The notes under the pieces are model-generated. The model saw nothing but the letters and a program-made list of their open reading frames with translations. It did not search any database and was not told where the DNA came from. DNA of 64,000 nt from an uncultured Planctomycetota bacterium (GTDB lineage: Bacteria > Planctomycetota > Planctomycetia > Gemmatales > HRBIN36), in the NCBI GenBank assembly GCA_937944855.1, contig CALFAY010000038.1, positions 62,001 through 126,000 of the forward strand, written 5' to 3'. The translations under genes were made by a program, and so were the position numbers. Shown piece by piece: positions 16,305-25,994 of the stretch; within the stretch, counting starts at the first letter, position 1, and the number at the start of each line of letters is the position of its first letter.

Positions 16305-17003
16305 TTAGATGACCCAATCCGGCGGCTGCTGGGGAAGACTTTCGCGGAGGTTGAGATGGACCATCGAGGCGTTGAGAAGGTCGATTTGCAAATCGGCCAG
16401 GTCGTCGGTCCATTGCGGCAACAGAGTACAGGGCACGTTGGGCCAGGCGACCAGAGCGTAAACGGCGTCGGTGCGGATCGGGCCGAGGAGGCGCGGCTTG
16501 CGGGAATGGTTGCCCAGTATCAGGCTCCAGACCCGCTTTGCCGTCCGCACTTCGACGCACCAGCCGCTGGCCGGCCGGACCCATACCGCAGGATCAGCAG
16601 TGACTGCCACGAGAAATCGGCCTCGTTCCGCCCACTGCGACAGCACGAGACGATCGGCTTCCTCCGGCCGCCGCAGGTAATCCCCCAAAAGATGGACGCC
16701 GACCCCGGAACCGTCGGCCAGCCCGACGCGATACCGCAGCGACGACCCGACCCAGGCTCCGGGAGCATGCAGGGGCAGTTCGATGACGGCCCGGCACGGC
16801 AGATGAAACTCCTGCATCAGCAGCGTGAAAACGTCTTGAACGCCGAACAGGGTGCAGCGGTGGTGCGGTTCAGGTTCGACCTGCCAGACGGAGAGTCGGC
16901 CGGAGTTGCGACACACACCGAGCCAGTGGGGAGCGGAATGCGGCTGGCGATGCAGCGAAGCCAGCAGCTCGATGTTGCCCAGTTGCTCCGCCCAGTCGTT
17001 CAT
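16305..17003 (-). CDS. unknown protein encoded behind a PIN-domain toxin gene
   Basis: This 232-residue protein starts MNDWAEQLGNIELLASLH, 14 nt after the stop of the PIN-domain gene, so the two are likely cotranscribed. It has segments such as HWLGVCRNSGRLSVWQVEPEP, GVHLLGDYLRRPEEADRLVLSQWAERGRFLVAVTADPAVWVRP and YALVAWPNVPCTLLPQWTDDLADLQIDLLN, but no recognised domain. There is no signal peptide or membrane segment. The same frame is open to 17687, but that region is the other-frame shadow of the toxin and antitoxin genes. Whether it is a third toxin-antitoxin component or an unrelated passenger is unknown. Confidence 0.65.
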   Translation of the reverse strand: MNDWAEQLGNIELLASLHRQPHSAPHWLGVCRNSGRLSVWQVEPEPHHRCTLFGVQDVFTLLMQEFHLPCRAVIELPLHAPGAWVGSSLRYRVGLADGSGVGVHLLGDYLRRPEEADRLVLSQWAERGRFLVAVTADPAVWVRPASGWCVEVRTAKRVWSLILGNHSRKPRLLGPIRTDAVYALVAWPNVPCTLLPQWTDDLADLQIDLLNASMVHLNLRESLPQQPPDWVI

Positions 17004-17017
17004 GAGTTCCCCGCCGC

Positions 17018-17419
17018 TCAGGGCAGCACCTCCACGGCCAGGTCGGGAAAGGCCGAAAGGCGGGCGTCGTTCGAGAGAAATCTGTCGGCTCCTCCGACGA
17101 CGGCCGCGGCCACGTGCAGGGAATCGGCAAGGCTGTAGTGGAAGGAGGCCCGGATCATGGCTGCCATGCGGTACACCGCTGCCGAGATGGGGACGGTACG
17201 CAAACTGGGAGTTTGAAACAGGCGTTCGTAGTCCAGCAGCAAGGGGCCGTCGTTGCTGCGAAGCGGATAAACCAGGCACTCCGTCCACGTCAATTCGCTG
17301 AGGGCGAAGCGGTGGCCGGCCAGCTCCAGAGAAGCAAGCCGGTTGCGGGCGCGCTGTCGGAAGGCGGGCAGCCCTTCGACGGCGTAAATCACGATGTTGG
17401 TGTCGAGATAGTACAGCAT
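17018..17419 (-). CDS. PIN-domain ribonuclease toxin (VapC family)
   Basis: A 133-residue PIN domain with the acidic metal-binding set: Asp6 in LDTNIV, Glu42/Glu47 in LSELTWTE, Asp99 in LADSLH and Asp118 in LSNDARL. VapC proteins are Mg-dependent endoribonucleases, often cutting tRNA or rRNA. The ATG overlaps the stop of the upstream antitoxin gene as ATGA at 17416-17419, the classic antitoxin-first VapBC arrangement with translational coupling. All catalytic residues appear intact. Confidence 0.9.
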   Translation of the reverse strand: MLYYLDTNIVIYAVEGLPAFRQRARNRLASLELAGHRFALSELTWTECLVYPLRSNDGPLLLDYERLFQTPSLRTVPISAAVYRMAAMIRASFHYSLADSLHVAAAVVGGADRFLSNDARLSAFPDLAVEVLP

Positions 17420-17724
17420 CAGTGATCTTTGGCGCCCGGGCCGGCTTTCGTCTGCGTCGGAACCGCATCCATGCGCCGCTGGTATTCCTCCTCGCTCTCG
17501 CGCAACCCGGCTTGGATGTCCTCGGCGCTGCGGCCGACGAACCCACGGGCCTGCTGCCCTTGGTAGATTTTGTCAATGACCTCAGCCAGTCCGTGTTTGC
17601 CGGGAACGCCGATCTGAGCGGATTGCAGGATGACCGTGACCCGGCCGGGGGGAAGGTTCGGCCTGGCATCCAGTTCCAGCGTGCCATCCGGCTTCAGCGT
17701 GCCTTCGACGACGACTTCAGCCAT
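17419..17724 (-). CDS. candidate VapB-type antitoxin
   Basis: A 101-residue small acidic protein, MAEVVVEGTLKPDGTLELDARPNLPPGRVTVILQ followed by a charged helical tail rich in Glu and Arg (ESEEEYQRRMDAVP). The N-terminal beta-rich part resembles short AbrB/DUF-type DNA-binding antitoxins in planctomycetes and cyanobacteria. Assignment rests mainly on its position directly in front of, and overlapping, the PIN-domain toxin. The ATG at 17724 was preferred over the long upstream extension to 18207, which overlaps the divergent ATPase gene. It would be expected to repress its own promoter in the 120-nt divergent gap. Confidence 0.7.
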   Translation of the reverse strand: MAEVVVEGTLKPDGTLELDARPNLPPGRVTVILQSAQIGVPGKHGLAEVIDKIYQGQQARGFVGRSAEDIQAGLRESEEEYQRRMDAVPTQTKAGPGAKDH

Positions 17725-17844
17725 GTTTCTGCCCCCCAGGCTCCTTTGGTGAACGTCCGCCTCCATCTTATCCGGCTGCCATTCTGGAATCTTCACCCCC
17801 TTTTGGTCTAGAATGCAGATGCCCCTAGACATCGTCCGTACAGG

Positions 17845-19302
<1,458 letters not shown>

Positions 19303-19346
19303 GCCGGATCGACTTCCCGACGCCGAATTCTTCCTCACGGCCGAGC

Positions 19347-20369
19347 ATGAACGCCGAGGATATGGCAAGGGTTCTGGCCGTCTGCCGGGCGTTCCAGCTC
19401 CAGGTTTTGCCGGAGGCCGTCGAGCCGCTGGGCGATGCGGGCGGCTTCAGCGGGGCGCGGCTGTGGCGGATCACGGCCGACGGGCGGTGGTGCCTGCGGG
19501 CCTGGCCGGCCGAAGGGCCGACCGAGACCGAGTTGGCCATCATTCACGATCTCATGGGCAAAGCTGCGGAAACCTTGCCGTTCGTCCCGCGATTGCGACG
19601 GCATGGCAAAACCGGCCGCACCTGGATCGCCGAGTACGGTAGGCTGTGGGAGATGGCGACGTGGCAGCCGGGCCGGGCCGACTTCCATGAGCAACCCTCG
19701 CTGGGCAAGTTGGCTGCCGCCGTCGAAGCGCTGGCCCGCCTGCACCGCGTCTGGATGCCGATCCCGCTGCGGTACGGGGTCTGCCCGGCGGTCGTCCGAC
19801 GCCTGGAGAAGCTGAAAGCGTGGCAAGCACTGCCGAACGATCGGATTCAGACTGCTTTGGGCCGCGTCGAAACCGAGTTGCGGAATCTGGCCGTCCGCGC
19901 CTTGGAAGCGGTTCGACGCGGGGCTTTGCCAGCCTTGGAGGCTTTGAACCGCTGGCGGCATATCGAGGTTTCGCTTCAACCGTGCCTGTGCGACATCTGG
20001 CACGATCACGTTTTGTTCCAGGGCGAGACGGTGACGGGAATCGTCGATTTTGGCGGCGTGCGGGTGGACAACCCAGCGACGGACCTGGCCCGGTTGCTAG
20101 GATCGCTTGTGCCGGACGAAGCGTCGGTCTGGTCCAAGGCCTTCGATGCCTATGACCGCATCCGCCAACTCACGCAGCAAGAGCGGCAGCTGGCGGAAGT
20201 GCTGGACTGGACCGGAACCATCGTCGCCCTGACGAACTGGCTGCGCTGGGCGGTGCTGGCAGAACGGCATTTCGAGGACCGAAGCGCGGCCCTCGCCCGC
20301 TTCGGCACAATAGTGCGGCGGGTGGAAAGCGGCGCATTCCAGGCTCGACTTCAGCGCTTGGAGAACTGA
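19347..20369 (+). CDS. APH/choline-kinase-like phosphotransferase
   Basis: A 340-residue protein with the aminoglycoside phosphotransferase fold. It has a Gly-rich N-terminal loop ([15 protein letters not shown]), then the catalytic loop [41 protein letters not shown]. The catalytic Asp (CDIWHDH) and the metal-binding Asp (VDFGG) are present, but the usual HGDxxxxN motif is altered: Cys replaces Gly and His replaces Asn. It probably phosphorylates a small hydroxylated metabolite; antibiotic resistance is not implied. The ATG at 19347 starts the homologous part. The 3' end overlaps convergent rpsI by 19 nt. Confidence 0.8.
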   Translation: MNAEDMARVLAVCRAFQLQVLPEAVEPLGDAGGFSGARLWRITADGRWCLRAWPAEGPTETELAIIHDLMGKAAETLPFVPRLRRHGKTGRTWIAEYGRLWEMATWQPGRADFHEQPSLGKLAAAVEALARLHRVWMPIPLRYGVCPAVVRRLEKLKAWQALPNDRIQTALGRVETELRNLAVRALEAVRRGALPALEALNRWRHIEVSLQPCLCDIWHDHVLFQGETVTGIVDFGGVRVDNPATDLARLLGSLVPDEASVWSKAFDAYDRIRQLTQQERQLAEVLDWTGTIVALTNWLRWAVLAERHFEDRSAALARFGTIVRRVESGAFQARLQRLEN

Positions 20370-20803
20370 GTGCCGCGACGTGCCCCGTGCAGGCCGTACT
20401 TCTTGCGTTCCTTCATGCGGGCATCGCGGGTCAGAAGGCCGGAGTCGCGGAGCAGTTTGACCATGGGCGGAATCGGCGGTGGTTCGCCCTCGGCGGTCGG
20501 GGTCGGCGTTTCCGGCGTGAAGTAGTTCTTCAAGGCGCGCGCGACGCCCTGACAGATGGCCCCGGCCTGGCCGGTAATCCCGCCGCCCCGCACGTTCACG
20601 AACACGTCGAGCTTGCCGACCTTTTCCACGACCTGGAGCGGGGCTAGCACGGCATTGCGGTCCTTGATTTCGGTGAAATAGTCTTCGAGGCTGCGGCCGT
20701 TGATCTTGATCTTGCCGGTGCCGTCGCAGATGCGGACCCGGGCCACGGCGGTCTTCCGCCGACCGGTGCCGAGGTAGTGTTTCTTTGCCGCCTTGGTCGC
20801 CAT
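20351..20803 (-). CDS. rpsI: 30S ribosomal protein S9
   Basis: A 150-residue S9 protein. [17 protein letters not shown] opens the domain, [21 protein letters not shown] is the core signature, and the C-terminal tail [22 protein letters not shown] ends in the conserved basic K-R that contacts P-site tRNA. It is about 20 residues longer than typical S9 because of an insertion [17 protein letters not shown] between the core and [11 protein letters not shown]. It is downstream of rplM in the usual L13-S9 order, with 53 nt between them. Confidence 0.97.
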   Translation of the reverse strand: MATKAAKKHYLGTGRRKTAVARVRICDGTGKIKINGRSLEDYFTEIKDRNAVLAPLQVVEKVGKLDVFVNVRGGGITGQAGAICQGVARALKNYFTPETPTPTAEGEPPPIPPMVKLLRDSGLLTRDARMKERKKYGLHGARRGTQFSKR

Positions 20804-20856
20804 GCTGATCCTCTCCCCTCGTTCTGCCTGCGTCCTCAGCCCACGGGGCCGTAACC

Positions 20857-21324
20857 TCACACGCCCGGAATGATCTTCTTGACCTTGCCCACGCCGGTCA
20901 GATCGAGCGGTTTGACCTGCTGGGCCTGATGGGGGTGGTTCGGTCCGGCGTAGATCTTCAGCTTGCTCAGCTGATGACGGGCGAGCTTGTTCTTGGGCAT
21001 CATCCGCCGCACTGCTTCCCGCAGCACCCGCTCGGGATGCTTCGCGAGCATCTCCCGCACGCCGCGAATTTTGCGTCCGCCGGGATAACCGGTGAACCAC
21101 TGATAGACCTTGGTGTCCATCTTCTTGCCGGTCAGCACCACCTTCTCGGCATTGACCACGACGACGAAATCGCCGGTGTCCACGTGCGGCGTGTATTCGG
21201 GCCGATGCTTGCCGACCAGGATGCGGGCGATCTCGGCGGCCAATCGGCCGACCACCATCCCCGTGGCATCGACCAGATGCCATTGCTTCTCGATCTCGCC
21301 CGGCTTGGCCATGTATGAGGACAT
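20857..21324 (-). CDS. rplM: 50S ribosomal protein L13
   Basis: A 155-residue L13. [98 protein letters not shown] are diagnostic. The ATG at 21324 ([10 protein letters not shown]) is used; Met5 at 21312 is an alternative. It is first in the rplM-rpsI operon. A good sigma70-like promoter lies 46-73 nt upstream. Confidence 0.97.
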   Translation of the reverse strand: MSSYMAKPGEIEKQWHLVDATGMVVGRLAAEIARILVGKHRPEYTPHVDTGDFVVVVNAEKVVLTGKKMDTKVYQWFTGYPGGRKIRGVREMLAKHPERVLREAVRRMMPKNKLARHQLSKLKIYAGPNHPHQAQQVKPLDLTGVGKVKKIIPGV

Positions 21325-21369
21325 CTTCGCTTCCCGCCAGAAACGACCTACAATCTGGGGTAAACGCCT

Positions 21370-21397
21370 ATCTTAGAAGGGCGGGTGGGTCCGTCAA
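21370..21397 (-). promoter_or_regulatory. sigma70-type promoter of rplM-rpsI
   Basis: Read on the minus strand, TTGACG (21397-21392) and TAAGAT (21375-21370) are separated by 16 nt. The expected start of transcription near 21363 leaves a 5' leader of about 40 nt before rplM. Confidence 0.6.
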
Positions 21398-21435
21398 GAG
21401 CAGCCCCGAAGGACCGAATCGAGCCGGAGCGACGC

Positions 21436-22335
21436 ATGGCACACGAGACATTCCAGGTCGGCGACCTGACCGCCGTCCTCGGCGACAACGCAGGTTATGA
21501 CAGCCATCGCCCCGGCTACAACGGCGTGCATCGGCTGACGCACAAGAGCGAAGCCACGCCCCTGTTCGTCCCCGCCTACGCCGGACTGAACCTGGAACAC
21601 ATCATGGACGGCGACCAGGAATTGCGAGATGCCACTTCCGGCGGGAAGGTCTTCTACGAACCGCGGAACAGCCCGATGGAGTTCCGCAAGATCTCCGAGA
21701 CGGAAGCCGAACTCTATCAGCCGCCCACGCCGACATTCTTCCTCGAAAGCTGGACCCGCTTTCGCCTCGTGCCGCCGCACTACCTCGACTTCTCGTTCAA
21801 ATGCCGGCCCACGCAGCACGTCTTCCGACGCCATTTCCTCGGCTTGTTCTGGGCCAGCTACATCAATGCCCCGGAGGACAAGAGCATGTACTTCCGTGGC
21901 AACGGTCTTTGGCAGCAGCTGTGTACACCGCAGCACAACGTCGGCAGCACGGTCACGCACTGGAACAACCGTGTCGCACTGACCTTCGCTCCGAACTCGC
22001 CGGACGCTCTCTACAAGAACTTGTCGCCGCTGAAGTTCGAGGACCCGTTCTTCTACGGATTGTTCGGCAAGATGATGTTCGTGATGATGTTCGATCGCAC
22101 CGAGGGCATTCGCTTCACGCACAGTCCCAGCGGCGGCGGCGTCAATGCCGACAAGAGCACCACCAACCCCGCCTGGGACTTCCAATACATCGTTCCTCTG
22201 GGCAATCCCGACCGGCCCGGCGAGGACTACATCCTGAAGGAGTTCGGTTTCCGGGCACGGGCCATCTACTGCGAACGGCTTTCCCGCTCCGATGTGGTCA
22301 AGGAGTTTCAACAGTGGCGTGCAAGTCTGGTCTGA
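21436..22335 (+). CDS. conserved-looking protein of unknown function
   Basis: A 299-residue soluble protein beginning MAHETFQVGDLTAVLGDNAG, with GGAG 8 nt before the ATG. Residues are rich in aromatic amino acids (FFLESWTRFRLVPPHYLDFSFKCRPTQHVFRRHFLGLFWASYIN, FEDPFFYGLFGKMMFVMMFDRTEGIRFTHSPSGGG), suggesting a beta-sandwich carbohydrate-type or cupin-type fold. No family was recognised. The downstream amidohydrolase starts inside its last 22 nt, so the two are translationally coupled. A third coupled gene, a Rieske oxygenase, follows, which hints at a shared catabolic pathway. Confidence 0.75.
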   Translation: MAHETFQVGDLTAVLGDNAGYDSHRPGYNGVHRLTHKSEATPLFVPAYAGLNLEHIMDGDQELRDATSGGKVFYEPRNSPMEFRKISETEAELYQPPTPTFFLESWTRFRLVPPHYLDFSFKCRPTQHVFRRHFLGLFWASYINAPEDKSMYFRGNGLWQQLCTPQHNVGSTVTHWNNRVALTFAPNSPDALYKNLSPLKFEDPFFYGLFGKMMFVMMFDRTEGIRFTHSPSGGGVNADKSTTNPAWDFQYIVPLGNPDRPGEDYILKEFGFRARAIYCERLSRSDVVKEFQQWRASLV

Positions 22336-24044
22336 AGCTGACGACGGTCTGCGGGGTGTGGGCCATGGTGATCGCAGTCTCGGCGGCGGAGATGCTGGCA
22401 GGAACGCAGGCGAAACAGGCCGTGCAGGCCGATCTGATCCTCGTCAACGGCCGCATCTGGACGGTCAACCCGAAGCAACCAGAGGGGTCGGCGTTGGCGG
22501 TGTGGCGGGACCGGATTCTGGCGGTCGGCTCCGACGAGCAGATTCGCTCGCTGGCCGGACCTCAGACGCGGATCATCGACCTGGAAGGCCGTCGCGTCCT
22601 GCCGGGGTTCTACGACAGCCATATCCATCTGCTCGGAGCGGGACAGATCCTCAGCCAGGTGAACCTGAAAGACGCTGCCGACGAAGCGGAGTTCGGCCGT
22701 CGCCTTCAGGAGTTCGACCGCAAGCTGCCCCGCGACCGCTGGCTTTTGGGCGGGAACTGGGACCATGACCGCACCTTCGGCGGCAAGCTGCCGACTGCTG
22801 CAATCGTGGACAAGTACGTCCCCGACCGGCCCGTTTTCCTTCGCCGCTACGACGGACACATGGCCCTGGTCAACAGTAAAGTGCTGCAAATGGCCGGGAT
22901 TACCGCTCAGACCCGCGATCCGTCCGGGGGCGAGATTTTTCGGCTGCCCGATGGCCGACCCAGCGGCATCCTGCGCGACAACGCGATGGGCCTCGTCACC
23001 GGCGTGGGTCTGATTCCGCCTCCGTCCGACGAGGAGATCGTGGAGGCGGTGACGGCGGCGTTGCGGGAAGCGGCTCGCTGCGGCGTCACCAGTGTGCAGG
23101 ACATGGACGGCAGCGACCCGGCCACACGGCGAAAGCTGCTCGGCGTCTTGCAGAAGTTGCACCGTTCAGGGCGGCTCACGCTCCGCATCGACCTTCGCTG
23201 GCCGCTGGGCGAATGGAAGCAACTGGCCGACCTCGGCCTCCGCGACGATTTCGGCAATGACTGGCTCCGCCTCGGCGGGCTGAAAGGCTTCGTGGACGGC
23301 TCCCTGGGCAGCAGCACCGCCAAGATGTTCGAGCCGTATTTGCACGAACTGGGCAATACCGGCGTCTTCGTGACGCCGCCCGACCGGCTGCGGGAATGGA
23401 TCGTTGCCGCCGATCGCGCCGGGCTGGCTGTCTGCGTCCACGCCATCGGCGACCGGGCCAATGCGGAACTGATCGACATTTTCGCCGAAGCCACGAAGGC
23501 CAACGGTCCGCGCGACCGCCGCTTCCGCATCGAACACGCCCAGCACTTCCGCCCGCAGGACTTCCGTCGCTGTGCCGAATGGAACGTCATCGCGTCCGTG
23601 CAGCCCTTCCACATCGTGGACGACGGCCGCTGGGCCGAGGGACGCATCGGGGCTAAACGCTGTGCTTCGTCGTATGCCCTGCGGAGTTTTCTCGATGCCG
23701 GGGTCAAGCTGGCGTTCGGCTCCGATTGGCCGGTCGCCCCGCTCGATCCGCTCCTGGGCCTCGACGCCGCCGTGAACCGCCGCACCCTCGACGGCAAACA
23801 TCCCGAGGGGTGGTTCCCAGAGCAGAAGATCAGCGTCGCCGAGGCCATCGAAGCCTACACGCTGGGTTCGGCCTACGCCGCGTTCCAGGAGAAGGACCGC
23901 GGTTCGCTCGAAGCGGGCAAGCTGGCCGACCTCGTGGTATTGTCCCAGGACATTCTCGACCCCAGGAACCGGGACGTCATCGGCCAGACGCGCGTGCTCA
24001 TGACCGTCGTGGGAGGTCAGGTGGTGCATGACGACCGCAAGTGA
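22314..24044 (+). CDS. exported amidohydrolase (YtcJ/Amidohydro_3 type)
   Basis: A 576-residue metal-dependent hydrolase. The start is the GTG at 22314, with AAGGAG at 22300-22305. It produces a signal peptide (about residues 1-26, LTTVCGVWAMVIAVSAAEMLAG), so the enzyme is probably periplasmic. The N-terminal beta-sandwich VQADLILVNGRIWTVNPKQ is followed by the metal motif HIH (His103, His105) in LPGFYDSHIHLLG, VCVHAIGDRANAELIDIF, RIEHAQHF, LAFGSDWPVAPLDPL and a closing SLEAGKLADLVVLSQDIL. Such proteins hydrolyse N-acyl or cyclic amide substrates; the specific substrate is unknown. It overlaps its upstream neighbour by 22 nt and the Rieske gene by 17 nt. Confidence 0.88.
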   Translation: MACKSGLKLTTVCGVWAMVIAVSAAEMLAGTQAKQAVQADLILVNGRIWTVNPKQPEGSALAVWRDRILAVGSDEQIRSLAGPQTRIIDLEGRRVLPGFYDSHIHLLGAGQILSQVNLKDAADEAEFGRRLQEFDRKLPRDRWLLGGNWDHDRTFGGKLPTAAIVDKYVPDRPVFLRRYDGHMALVNSKVLQMAGITAQTRDPSGGEIFRLPDGRPSGILRDNAMGLVTGVGLIPPPSDEEIVEAVTAALREAARCGVTSVQDMDGSDPATRRKLLGVLQKLHRSGRLTLRIDLRWPLGEWKQLADLGLRDDFGNDWLRLGGLKGFVDGSLGSSTAKMFEPYLHELGNTGVFVTPPDRLREWIVAADRAGLAVCVHAIGDRANAELIDIFAEATKANGPRDRRFRIEHAQHFRPQDFRRCAEWNVIASVQPFHIVDDGRWAEGRIGAKRCASSYALRSFLDAGVKLAFGSDWPVAPLDPLLGLDAAVNRRTLDGKHPEGWFPEQKISVAEAIEAYTLGSAYAAFQEKDRGSLEAGKLADLVVLSQDILDPRNRDVIGQTRVLMTVVGGQVVHDDRK

Positions 24045-25176
24045 TCTCCGCAGCCGCGTCGGTGCTTTCGATCCGTCGGCCGATCTGACTCAGGCTCGCA
24101 CCATTCCGGCCGACTGGTACACCGACCCGGCATTTCTCGACTTGGAACGGAAAGCCGTCTTCCATGCCACCTGGCAGGCGGTCGGTCGTACCGATCAGAT
24201 TGCCGAACCGGGTGGCTTTTTCACCGCCGACATCGCCGGGCTGCCGGTCGTGGTGGTGCGGGACGAAAACGGGATCTTGCGGGCCTTCGCCAACGTCTGC
24301 CGCCATCGTGCCGCCCGGGTCGTCTGCTTCGAGCAGGGCACGGCGAGCCGCTTCCGCTGCCGCTATCACGGCTGGACCTACGATCTTCAGGGACGACTTC
24401 GCGGAGTGCCCGAGTTCGACGGCGTCGCTGATTTCCGCCGCGAGGACCACGGCTTGCTCGAACTGGCCGTCGCCGTCTGGGGACCGCTCGTCTTCGTGCA
24501 TCCGGAACCGGCGTCGGCACCGGCGCTGGATACGTATCTCGATCCCCTGTGCCGTCAGGTTTCAGCCCCGGAACTCTCCGGTTTGCGGTTTGTCGAACGG
24601 CGGGTCTATGACCTGGCCTGCAACTGGAAGGTGTTTGTGGACAACTACCTGGACGGCGGGTATCACGTTCTGACCATCCATCCGAGCCTGTCCGGCGTGC
24701 TCGATTACGTCGGCTATCACACGGTCAACGCCGGACTGACCAGCGTGCAGATCAGCCCGATGCGGCGGCCCGATGCCGAGCGGGAAGACGCCTCCGCCGC
24801 CGACGTCCGCCAGGGACAGGCCGCCTACTACTGGTGGCTCTTCCCCAATTTCATGCTCAACCTCTATCAGGGCGTCATGGATACCAACCTCGTGCTGCCC
24901 CTGGCCGCCGACCGCTGCCGGGTCGTCTTCGACTTCTACTTCGCTCCGCAGGGGGAGACGGCCTCGGCCGCTTTTCAGCACCGCAGCATCGCCGTCGGCC
25001 ATCGCATTCAGCAGGAAGACGTGGACATTTGCGAAGACGTGCAGCGGGGCCTGGCGTCCGGGCGGTTCGACGTCGGCCGATACAGCGTGCGGCGGGAAAG
25101 CGGCGTGCATCACTTCCACCGACTGCTGGCCGAGTGGCTGCGCAGGGCCGTCGGGCTTGGCGATGGCACGGCCTAA
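24028..25176 (+). CDS. Rieske [2Fe-2S] ring-hydroxylating-type oxygenase, alpha subunit
   Basis: A 382-residue oxygenase. The Rieske centre is formed by Cys91-x-His93 (NVCRHRAARVVC) and Cys111-x2-His114 (CRYHGWTYDL). The mononuclear iron site is visible as His213 and His218 in DNYLDGGYHVLTIHPSL, with an Asp in the QEDVDICEDVQRG segment as the likely third ligand. The overall look is closest to choline monooxygenase/carnitine-oxygenase-like enzymes or plant-type Rieske proteins. A reductase partner is not encoded nearby. The start codon lies inside the upstream amidohydrolase gene. The stop (25174-25176) overlaps the convergent permease stop by 4 bp. Confidence 0.88.
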   Translation: MTTASDLRSRVGAFDPSADLTQARTIPADWYTDPAFLDLERKAVFHATWQAVGRTDQIAEPGGFFTADIAGLPVVVVRDENGILRAFANVCRHRAARVVCFEQGTASRFRCRYHGWTYDLQGRLRGVPEFDGVADFRREDHGLLELAVAVWGPLVFVHPEPASAPALDTYLDPLCRQVSAPELSGLRFVERRVYDLACNWKVFVDNYLDGGYHVLTIHPSLSGVLDYVGYHTVNAGLTSVQISPMRRPDAEREDASAADVRQGQAAYYWWLFPNFMLNLYQGVMDTNLVLPLAADRCRVVFDFYFAPQGETASAAFQHRSIAVGHRIQQEDVDICEDVQRGLASGRFDVGRYSVRRESGVHHFHRLLAEWLRRAVGLGDGTA

Positions 25177-25976
25177 CTGCTGGCGCTGCGGTAGCGGCTC
25201 AGCGAGAAGCGGAAGAAAATTCGGGTGAGCAGAAAAATGGCCACGGACGCGCCGACCAGCAGCAGGGCCAAGTGGGGTTCGTCGAGCGGCTTGACCATCA
25301 CCCGGGCCGGCACGTTGACGATCAGCAGCACGGGTATGATGAAGGTGAAAACCTTGCCCAGAGGTCCGGCCCACTTGCCGACGTACATTTCCTTCGGGTA
25401 GCGCATCAGGCTGGTGAACAGCCACCACGTTTCCATGAGGTTCTGATTCCGCACCATCCAGATCGACAGGGCGGAGAAGACCACCATGAAGCTGTAGGCC
25501 ATGACCACGCCGCAGGCGAACAGCACCAGGAACAGTCCGACCCGGAGCGGATCGAACTGCCAGCCCATGTCCCGCAAGGTGAAACCCATGACGCCGAACC
25601 CGACGACGATATTGCCCGCCGTGGACCAGTCCACGCCGTTGCAGGTGACGAGATACTGTTCATCGATCGGCTTGAGCAAGTACAGGTCGAGATCGCCGCT
25701 GCGGACCAGTTCCGAGAACTCAGCGCAGTTGCTCATGAAGAAGGTTTCCATGATCCCTTCCAAGGCCATGAAGCAGCCCAGGAAGAAGAGGAACTGTTCC
25801 CGCGGCCAGTCGGCCACCTGGGGCGTCTTGGCGAAGACGACCTGGTAGAAGGCCAGAACGATGGCCAGCCAGAGCAGCTCGACGAAGACCTTGGCCAGGA
25901 AGTTCCCGCGGAAGGCCAGCTCCTGGGCCAGGCTGAACCGCATGAACGCAAGTTGAAGGCGGAGATAACGCATCAT
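25173..25976 (-). CDS. ABC-2 type transporter permease
   Basis: A 267-residue integral membrane protein with about six hydrophobic segments: VFVELLWLAIVLAFYQVVF, FLFFLGCFMALEGIMETFF, AGNIVVGFGVMGFTL, VGLFLVLFACGVVMAYSFMVVF, VFTFIIPVLLIVNVPARVMV and LALLLVGASVAIFLLTRIFF. The motif RSGDLDLYLLKPID is typical of the ABC-2 permeases that pair with DrrA-like ATPases. It starts 18 nt after leuA on the same strand and may be cotranscribed, although no metabolic link is obvious. The ATPase and second permease of such systems are not in the window. Confidence 0.85.
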   Translation of the reverse strand: MMRYLRLQLAFMRFSLAQELAFRGNFLAKVFVELLWLAIVLAFYQVVFAKTPQVADWPREQFLFFLGCFMALEGIMETFFMSNCAEFSELVRSGDLDLYLLKPIDEQYLVTCNGVDWSTAGNIVVGFGVMGFTLRDMGWQFDPLRVGLFLVLFACGVVMAYSFMVVFSALSIWMVRNQNLMETWWLFTSLMRYPKEMYVGKWAGPLGKVFTFIIPVLLIVNVPARVMVKPLDEPHLALLLVGASVAIFLLTRIFFRFSLSRYRSASS

Positions 25977-25994
25977 GCGTCTGGCCTTGTCCTC

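Noticed and set aside
17004..17687. 228-residue N-terminal extension of the gene at 16305-17003
   Set aside because: It is the other-frame reading of the PIN toxin and antitoxin genes and is Arg/Pro-rich.
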